From NCBI GenBank assembly GCA_003151955.1, contig PLZB01000070.1, positions 16,286 to 80,285 of the forward strand: 64,000 bases of DNA, in the 5' to 3' direction. The DNA is from Acidimicrobiaceae bacterium. GTDB lineage: Bacteria > Actinomycetota > Acidimicrobiia > Acidimicrobiales > UBA8190. Positions 58,990-64,000 of this stretch are shown here, piece after piece. Both the position numbers and the translations under genes were made by a program. The stretch's first letter is position 1; every line of letters starts with the position of its first letter. The notes beneath the pieces are model-generated. The model made no database searches. It saw nothing but the letters and a program-made list of their open reading frames with translations, and was not told where the DNA came from.

Positions 58990-59847
58990 TCAGGGGTGGG
59001 CGGCGAGGTGGTCGAGGAGCAGGGCGTTGAGGGCCTCGGGGGCCGTCTCCGGGATCCAGTGGCTGACGCCCTCCAGGATCTCGAAGCGGTAGGGACCCTC
59101 GACCAGGCCGGCCGTGGCCTCCGCCGCCTTCCGGCCCAGGGCGATGTCCTCGGTGGACCAGACGTAGAGGGTGGGCATGGCGATGGGGCCGAGGTCGGCC
59201 AGCGACTCGGGGGTCATGGCCCGGTACCAGTTGAGGGCGGCTGTCAGGGCCCCGGGCTCGCGCATGGCGGCCACGAAGACCTCGACGATGGGGAAGTCGG
59301 CGGGGAGGCCGCTGGCGGCGAACATGGCCCGGAGGCCGTCCCCGGAGCCGTCCTCTCCCAGAAGGGCGGCCTCGGCCACCCCCTCCTGGCGGAAGACCTC
59401 GATGTAGGAGGAGCGGCTGGCCTGGTCGGGGTCACCGCCCAGCAGGGCGGATCCGAAGGCGACGGGATGGGGAACGGAGACGGCCGTGAGGGTCCGGACC
59501 CGGTCGGGGTGCCGGCCGGCGAGGACCCAGGCCACCATGGCCCCCCAGTCGTGGCCGACGAGGTCGAAGCGGTCCCAGCCCTGGAGATCGGCGACGGCCA
59601 GGGCGTCGGCCAGGAGCTCGGCCATGACGTAGGCACCGACCTCGGCCGGGCGGGCCCCGGGGCTGTAGCCACGCTGGTCGAAGGCCAGGCCCCGGTGTCC
59701 GGCCGCCCCGACGGCCTCGAGCTGGTCGTCCCAGGAGGCGGCGGTCTGGGGGAAGCCGTGGAGGAAGAGAACGGGCCGGCCGTCGGCCGGCCCGGAGGTC
59801 CTGGCCGTGAAGGTGAGGTCCCGGGCCCTGAGCTCGATGTGGTCCAT
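58990..59847 (-). CDS. Alpha/beta-hydrolase (epoxide hydrolase-like)
   Basis: The 285-residue protein has HGFPQTAASWDDQ (residues 30-42), the oxyanion-hole HGxP motif, and GHDWGAM with nucleophile Asp100, typical of epoxide hydrolases and haloalkane dehalogenases. The last catalytic His lies in GVSHWIPE. The Asp nucleophile with HGxP favours epoxide hydrolase. It is 11 nt downstream of the helical-protein gene. Confidence 0.85.
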   Translation of the reverse strand: MDHIELRARDLTFTARTSGPADGRPVLFLHGFPQTAASWDDQLEAVGAAGHRGLAFDQRGYSPGARPAEVGAYVMAELLADALAVADLQGWDRFDLVGHDWGAMVAWVLAGRHPDRVRTLTAVSVPHPVAFGSALLGGDPDQASRSSYIEVFRQEGVAEAALLGEDGSGDGLRAMFAASGLPADFPIVEVFVAAMREPGALTAALNWYRAMTPESLADLGPIAMPTLYVWSTEDIALGRKAAEATAGLVEGPYRFEILEGVSHWIPETAPEALNALLLDHLAAHP

Positions 59848-59858
59848 GGCCGGCGACG

Positions 59859-60437
59859 CTACCGGTCGTGGGGTTCGAGGGCAGGGCGGACGGTGCGCAG
59901 CGCCCGACGGACACCGGGGATGGAGCCGATGACGGAGGAGACGGTGGTGGCCAGGTCGGTCACGACCGTGTCGAGGTGGAGGAGGCGGTCGTCGAGGGTC
60001 CCCACCACCTTCTCGAGCTCGGGGGAGACCTTCTGGAGGGAGGCGGTGGCCTTGGGAAGCTCGGTGGCCAGGTCCTTCGCCACCGAGCCGAGCCGGTGGG
60101 CGAACTCGTTGAGGGAGGCGGCGCCGCTGGTCAGGTCGGGAAGGGAGCGGTCGAGGACCTCGACGACCCGTTCGACCCCGTGGAGGGCGTCGCGTATCCC
60201 GGTGGCGGCCAGCTCGATGCCGCCGGTGGCCCGGGCCACGGTGGCCTCGGTCCGCTCCATCATGTCGGTGGTCCGCTCGGCCACGACCAGGAGCCGCTCG
60301 AGCTGGTCGGGCACCCGGGCCAGAGCCCCGAGGGCGGCGACGGTTGCCCCGGGAAGGGCCAGGAGCCCGGCCAGGGCGGGCCCGACCATGTCGAGGGGGT
60401 TGGCGGACGGTTCCTTTCTGGCGACAACCCTGGGCAT
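59859..60437 (-). CDS. Helical hypothetical protein
   Basis: The 192-residue product is almost entirely helical with long amphipathic stretches (ALGALARVPDQLERLLVVAERTT, DLATTVSSVIGSIPGV) and a hydrophobic N-terminal patch (LAGLLALPGATVAALGALA). It resembles phasin-like or apolipoprotein-like coats in pattern only; I do not recognise a family. ATG 60437 has a strong GGGAGGGA ribosome-binding site. It may be co-transcribed with the epoxide-hydrolase-like gene. Confidence 0.55.
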   Translation of the reverse strand: MPRVVARKEPSANPLDMVGPALAGLLALPGATVAALGALARVPDQLERLLVVAERTTDMMERTEATVARATGGIELAATGIRDALHGVERVVEVLDRSLPDLTSGAASLNEFAHRLGSVAKDLATELPKATASLQKVSPELEKVVGTLDDRLLHLDTVVTDLATTVSSVIGSIPGVRRALRTVRPALEPHDR

Positions 60438-60535
60438 CTCGGTCCCTCCCCCGGCGCGGTACGCCGTCAGGGCATCATCGCCCGTGGCAAGGCCCGCTGG
60501 AAAGTGTCATGGCCCTGATCCCGGCCCGCAGCCGG

Positions 60536-61054
60536 TCAGGCGGGGTCGGCGACCAGGGTCCGCCAGTCCGCCAGCCGGGCCCGGAGCTGGTCGGGGGTGA
60601 GTCGGAGGGTGGCGTCGGGGACGAGGTTCACCAGTTGGCGGCGCTCGTGGTAGTGGTGGGAGGCCCCCCGGAAGAGGGGCGTCCGCCACCTCACCAGCTC
60701 GGGCGGGGCCCCACCGAGGTAGCCGAAGAGGGTCAGGACCAGCTCGAGGTCCTTGCCCACCGGGGCCCGGCCGAAGAGGGCGGCCCGGGCGCCGGCCACG
60801 GCGGCTGCGCCCTGGAGGACGTCGTCGGCGTGCTCGCCGTCGGCCAGCTCGATTCGCTCCGCGAAGAGGCGGTCGGCCAGGAGGAGGACGTAGCCCTGGT
60901 CCGGACCGGGGACGCCGAGATCGCGACCCCGGGGTTGGCCCGCCGTCCTCAGATCCCCGACCCGGTCGGCCCGCCAGTCGGCCGGGGTCCGCAGCGTGTA
61001 GGCGGGACGGACCTGGTCGGTCTCGAGGATGGGGACGAAGCTCGGCTGGGTCAC
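60536..61054 (-). CDS. Conserved-looking hypothetical protein coupled to cimA
   Basis: GTG 61054 overlaps the cimA stop (GTGA), which supports a real gene. The 172-residue product has a middle segment rich in Leu/Ala (LADRLFAERIELADGEHADDVLQGAAAVAGARAALFG, in parts) and a basic C-terminal end (RRQLVNLVPDATLRLTPDQLRARLADW). No family recognised. The coupling suggests a role with branched-chain amino acid synthesis, but this could be coincidental. Confidence 0.6.
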   Translation of the reverse strand: MTQPSFVPILETDQVRPAYTLRTPADWRADRVGDLRTAGQPRGRDLGVPGPDQGYVLLLADRLFAERIELADGEHADDVLQGAAAVAGARAALFGRAPVGKDLELVLTLFGYLGGAPPELVRWRTPLFRGASHHYHERRQLVNLVPDATLRLTPDQLRARLADWRTLVADPA

Positions 61055-62727
61055 GGTTCCTCCGGTGCGTGGACGAGGGCGAAGACGATGGAGTCCAGGA
61101 GGGCCTGCCAGGAGGCCTCGATGATGTTCTCCGACACGCCGATCGTCGTCCAGACGACCTCGCCGTCGGTCGAGTCGATGAGGACCCGGGTGACCGCCCC
61201 CGTGCCCCGGCCGGTGTCGAGGACCCGGACCCGGTAGTCGGTGAGGTGGATACCGGCCAGGGCCGGGAAGTGAGGGCCGATGGCCTGACGGAGGGCCGAG
61301 TCGAGGGCGTTCACGGGCCCGTTGCCCTCAGCGGTCGCCACGATCCGGGTGCCGTCGAGGAGGACCTTGACGGTGGCCTCGGTCATCTGGCGACCGGCGT
61401 GGTCGGAGATGACCCGATAGGACTCGAGCTCGAAGAAGTCCTGCTCCCAGCCCGTCGACCGCCGGAGGAGGAGCTCGAGGGACCCGTCGGCCACCTCGAA
61501 GTGGTAGCCCCGGTGCTCCAGGGTCTTGAGGGTGTCGAGAACCCCGGCCAGGGCGGCCGAGTCGAGCTCGAGGCCCAGCTCCCTGGCCTTCATCTCCAGG
61601 GTCGAGCGTCCCGCCATCTCGGAGACGACGAACCGGGTGCCGTTGCCGACGGCGTCGGGGGAGATGTGCTCGTAGGCCTCCCGGTGGCGGGCGATGGCAC
61701 TGGTGTGGAGGCCGGCCTTGTGGGCGAAGGCGGCCGACCCGACGTAGGGCTGCTGGGGGTTGGGGGCGAGGTTCACGAGCTCGGCGATGTGATGGGAGAC
61801 GGGAGTGAGCCGCTCGAGGCGGTCGGGGGGGATGGTCCGGATGTTGAGCTTGAGGGAGAGGTTGGGGATGGCGGCGGAGAGATCGGCGTTGCCGGTCCGC
61901 TCCCCGTAGCCGTTGACGCAGCCCTGCATATGGCTGGCCCCGGCTCGGACGGCGGCGATCGAATTGGCCACGGCGCAGCCCGAGTCGTTGTGGAAGTGGA
62001 CTCCGATCTGACAGTCGAACTCGGCCACGACCGAGGCCACGATCCGCTCGACGTCGTGGGGGAGGGTTCCCCCGTTCGTGTCGCAGAGGACAAGGGTCTC
62101 GGCCCCGGCCTCCTCGGCGGCCCGGAGGACCCGGAGGCTGAACTCCGGGTTCTCCCGGTAACCGTCGAAGAAGTGCTCAGCGTCGAAGAACACCCGGAGG
62201 TCGTTCTCCCGGAGAAAGGTGACCGACTCCTCCGCCATCCGGACGGCCTCGTCCAGCGAGGTCCGCAGGGCCTCGGTGACGTGGGTCTCGGAGGACTTGG
62301 CCACGATGCAGACGGCCTCGGTGCCGGCCTTGACCAGGTGGCGGAGAACCTCGTCGTCCTCGGCCTTGGCCCCGGGCCGGCGGGTGGATCCGAAAGCGAC
62401 CAGGGTGGCGGTGGAGAGGTGGAGCTCAGCCGGGGCCCGGGCGAAGAACTCGGCGTCCTTGGGGTTGGCGCCGGGCCAGCCCCCCTCGATGAAAGCGACC
62501 CCGAGATGATCGAGCTGCTCGGCGACCCGGAGCTTGTCGTCGACGGTCAGGGACAGACCCTCCTGCTGGGAACCGTCCCGGAGGGTGGTGTCGAAGATGT
62601 CGACCGACTCCGGCATCCTCGGGAGGTCGAAGGCATGGGCGGCAGCATGGTCGAGGTGCCGGACCCGGGCGACCGGTACCGCCTCGTGCTCGTGCTGGTT
62701 CTCGTGCTGGTTCTCGTCAGTCGACAT
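61051..62727 (-). CDS. cimA: Citramalate synthase-like / 2-isopropylmalate synthase family
   Basis: A 558-residue DRE-TIM metallolyase that condenses acetyl-CoA with a 2-oxoacid. The catalytic block is DIFDTTLRDGSQQEGLSLT, the metal-binding strand is GVHFHNDSGCAVANS, and HKAGLHTSAIARH lies nearby. A LeuA-type regulatory dimerisation domain (~residues 400-558) follows. Its fusion type is usually called CimA, which makes citramalate from pyruvate for isoleucine synthesis; 2-isopropylmalate synthase activity cannot be excluded. A small repeat near the start codes NQHENQHEHE. It overlaps ilvE by 11 bp. Confidence 0.9.
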   Translation of the reverse strand: MSTDENQHENQHEHEAVPVARVRHLDHAAAHAFDLPRMPESVDIFDTTLRDGSQQEGLSLTVDDKLRVAEQLDHLGVAFIEGGWPGANPKDAEFFARAPAELHLSTATLVAFGSTRRPGAKAEDDEVLRHLVKAGTEAVCIVAKSSETHVTEALRTSLDEAVRMAEESVTFLRENDLRVFFDAEHFFDGYRENPEFSLRVLRAAEEAGAETLVLCDTNGGTLPHDVERIVASVVAEFDCQIGVHFHNDSGCAVANSIAAVRAGASHMQGCVNGYGERTGNADLSAAIPNLSLKLNIRTIPPDRLERLTPVSHHIAELVNLAPNPQQPYVGSAAFAHKAGLHTSAIARHREAYEHISPDAVGNGTRFVVSEMAGRSTLEMKARELGLELDSAALAGVLDTLKTLEHRGYHFEVADGSLELLLRRSTGWEQDFFELESYRVISDHAGRQMTEATVKVLLDGTRIVATAEGNGPVNALDSALRQAIGPHFPALAGIHLTDYRVRVLDTGRGTGAVTRVLIDSTDGEVVWTTIGVSENIIEASWQALLDSIVFALVHAPEEP

Positions 62728-63646
62728 GTTCGAGCCAGTCCTTGTAGCGGTCGATCTCGCCGCGGACGGCCCTGAAGTAGGTCTGCTGGATCTGCTTGGT
62801 GATGGGCCCGGGGCGACCCTCCCCGACGGGACGGTCGTCGACCTCGCGGATGGGAACGACCTCGGCCGCGGTCCCGGTCAGGAAGGCCTCGTCGGCGGTG
62901 TAGAGGTCGGTCCGGATGAGAGCCTCGTGGAGGACCTCGATGCCGAGGTCGGCGGCGATGGTCTCCACCGAGTTCTGGGTGATGCCGGCCAGGGCGCCCG
63001 ACCCGGAGGTGGGGGGGGTCACGATCTTGCCGCCGCGGACGATGAAGACGTTCTCCCCGGTGCACTCGGAGACCCGCCCGTCGGGGGCGAGGAGGAGCGC
63101 TTCGTCGTAGCCGGCCTTCAGGGCCTCGACCTTGGCCAGGGAGGAGTTGAGGTACATCCCGGTGCTCTTGGCCGCGGTGGGCACGGCGTTAGGGTCGTGG
63201 CGCTGCCAGGATGAGACCTTGAGCCGGATGCCGTTGGCCACCCCCTCGTCACCGAGATAGGTCCCCCAGGGCCAGGCGGCGATGGCGACACTGACGGGGC
63301 AGGGCAGGGGGTTGAGGCCCATCTCCCCGTAGGCCAGGAAGATCAGCGGACGGATGTAGCAGCCCTGGGGGAGGTCGTTGACCCGGACCAGCTCCTTGGT
63401 GGCCGCCACCAGGTCGGCCGGGGTGAAGGGGGTGTGGATCATGAGGATCTTGGCCGAGGCGAAGAGCCGGTCGATGTGGTCGGTGAGACGGAAGACGGCC
63501 ACACCGGTCGGGGTGGGGTAGGCCCGGATGCCCTCGAAGACGCCGGATCCGTAGTGGAGGGAGTGGGTCAGGACGTGCACCTGAGCCTGATCCCAGTCGA
63601 CCAGCTCGCCGTCGAACCAGATCTTGTCGGTCGGGGTGATAGGCAC
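62717..63646 (-). CDS. ilvE: Branched-chain amino acid aminotransferase
   Basis: The 309-residue fold-type IV aminotransferase has HYGSGVFEGIRAY, the PLP-binding Lys160 in NAVPTAAKSTGMYLN, and the YDEALLLAPDGRVSECTGENVF substrate/phosphate region. It interconverts branched-chain amino acids and 2-oxoacids. GTG 63646 lies 3 nt after the leuB stop. It forms an operon with leuB and the citramalate synthase gene. Confidence 0.93.
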   Translation of the reverse strand: MPITPTDKIWFDGELVDWDQAQVHVLTHSLHYGSGVFEGIRAYPTPTGVAVFRLTDHIDRLFASAKILMIHTPFTPADLVAATKELVRVNDLPQGCYIRPLIFLAYGEMGLNPLPCPVSVAIAAWPWGTYLGDEGVANGIRLKVSSWQRHDPNAVPTAAKSTGMYLNSSLAKVEALKAGYDEALLLAPDGRVSECTGENVFIVRGGKIVTPPTSGSGALAGITQNSVETIAADLGIEVLHEALIRTDLYTADEAFLTGTAAEVVPIREVDDRPVGEGRPGPITKQIQQTYFRAVRGEIDRYKDWLEHVD

Positions 63647-63649
63647 GGG

Positions 63650-64000
63650 TTAGAGCCTTTCTGCGATGGCGTCGCCGACGGCGACGGTGGAGGGGAAGGG
63701 AGTACCGGGCTCATGGCCGGCGATGTAGCCGGAGACCGCCTTGGATACCCGCTCGGCCGCGTCGGTCTCGCCCAGGTGGTCGAGCATCAAGGTGGCGGAG
63801 CGGATGGCGGCCAGGGGGTTGGCCCGGCCGGTACCGACGATGTCGTGGGCGGCCCCGTGGACGGGTTCGAAGAGAGAGGGACCGGTCCGGGCCGGGTTCA
63901 GGTTGGCGGAGGCGGCGAAGCCAATGCCGCCGGCGATGGCCCCGGCCAGGTCGGTGAGGATGTCGCCGAAGAGGTTGTCGGTGACGATGACGTCGTAGCG
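63650..64000 (-). CDS. leuB: 3-isopropylmalate dehydrogenase (C-terminal part; cut by window edge)
   Basis: The visible C-terminal ~116 residues contain DVIVTDNLFGDILTDLAG, the Asp-rich metal-binding strand, and SLFEPVHGAAHDIVGTGRANPLAAIRSATLMLDHLG, which marks isopropylmalate dehydrogenase. The enzyme oxidises and decarboxylates 3-isopropylmalate in leucine synthesis. TAA at 63650-63652 ends the gene; the N-terminus lies beyond the window. Confidence 0.93.
   Translation of the reverse strand, partial: RYDVIVTDNLFGDILTDLAGAIAGGIGFAASANLNPARTGPSLFEPVHGAAHDIVGTGRANPLAAIRSATLMLDHLGETDAAERVSKAVSGYIAGHEPGTPFPSTVAVGDAIAERL

Noticed and set aside
61069..62775. A 568-codon plus-strand ORF
   Set aside because: It is a shadow of the citramalate synthase gene, which shows all family motifs.

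Overview
The window is high-GC DNA from an actinobacterium. It carries Lsr2, F420-type luciferase-like oxidoreductases, KstR-type operator sequences, DUF2510-like modules, frequent GTG and TTG starts, and a secreted protein with GYWLVAADGG-type repeats. I associate those repeats with Acidimicrobiia, so an acidimicrobial relative is my best guess; the assignment is inference. Genes are tightly packed, mostly on the minus strand, with many ATGA, GTGA or TTGA stop/start overlaps. No rRNA, tRNA, CRISPR array or insertion sequence was recognised.

Layout. 1-7.7 kb: an SNF2 helicase cut by the window edge, a small membrane protein, an atypical Lsr2, an ABM-like/MarR/peptidase E operon with a double palindrome lying on its promoter, small secreted and membrane proteins, and ssb. 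7.8-18.2 kb: a complete-looking Tad/Flp pilus operon (lipoprotein, PKD-like secreted protein, CpaB, TadZ, TadA, TadB, TadC, Flp pilin, two TadE, one TadG-like, then a LysM-BTAD membrane regulator). 18.2-28 kb: an XRE regulator with an 18-bp palindrome, an antitoxin/PIN toxin pair, YedK, two MFS transporters, a Clp-N/zinc-ribbon/membrane fusion broken by a frameshift beside an AAA ATPase, and an XRE/nucleotidyltransferase pair. 28-35.4 kb: an SDR-LLM-SnoaL operon, an orphan type IV pilin, an acyl-CoA synthetase, a TetR regulator and a second SDR. 35.4-42 kb: a polytopic membrane protein and two tandem, paralogous hybrid histidine kinases, one with a frameshift and the other with a receiver that has lost its phospho-acceptor Asp. 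42-49.5 kb: enoyl-CoA hydratase with thioesterase, a beta-propeller repeat protein, a decayed dehydrogenase and a FadA6-like thiolase. 49.5-64 kb: a zinc-ribbon protein, RibD-like reductase, beta-helix lipoprotein, membrane-anchored serpin, SpoU methyltransferase, a second XRE/nucleotidyltransferase pair, acyl-CoA dehydrogenase, a DUF2510/pilin-like chimera, and the leuB-ilvE-cimA branched-chain amino acid operon.

How the parts work together. The acyl-CoA synthetase, enoyl-CoA hydratase and thiolase sit kilobases apart, yet each has a site resembling the mycobacterial KstR consensus TNNAACNNGTTNNA in its promoter region. This suggests one scattered lipid or steroid catabolic regulon whose repressor lies outside the window. 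The most novel-looking items are the DUF2510/pilin-like chimera with a duplicated head domain, the Clp-N/zinc-ribbon fusion next to an ATPase, the kinase pair with a pseudo-receiver, and the serpin/beta-helix gene pair. Two single-base frameshifts (near 24,930 and 40,860) may be genuine or assembly errors; resequencing would decide.
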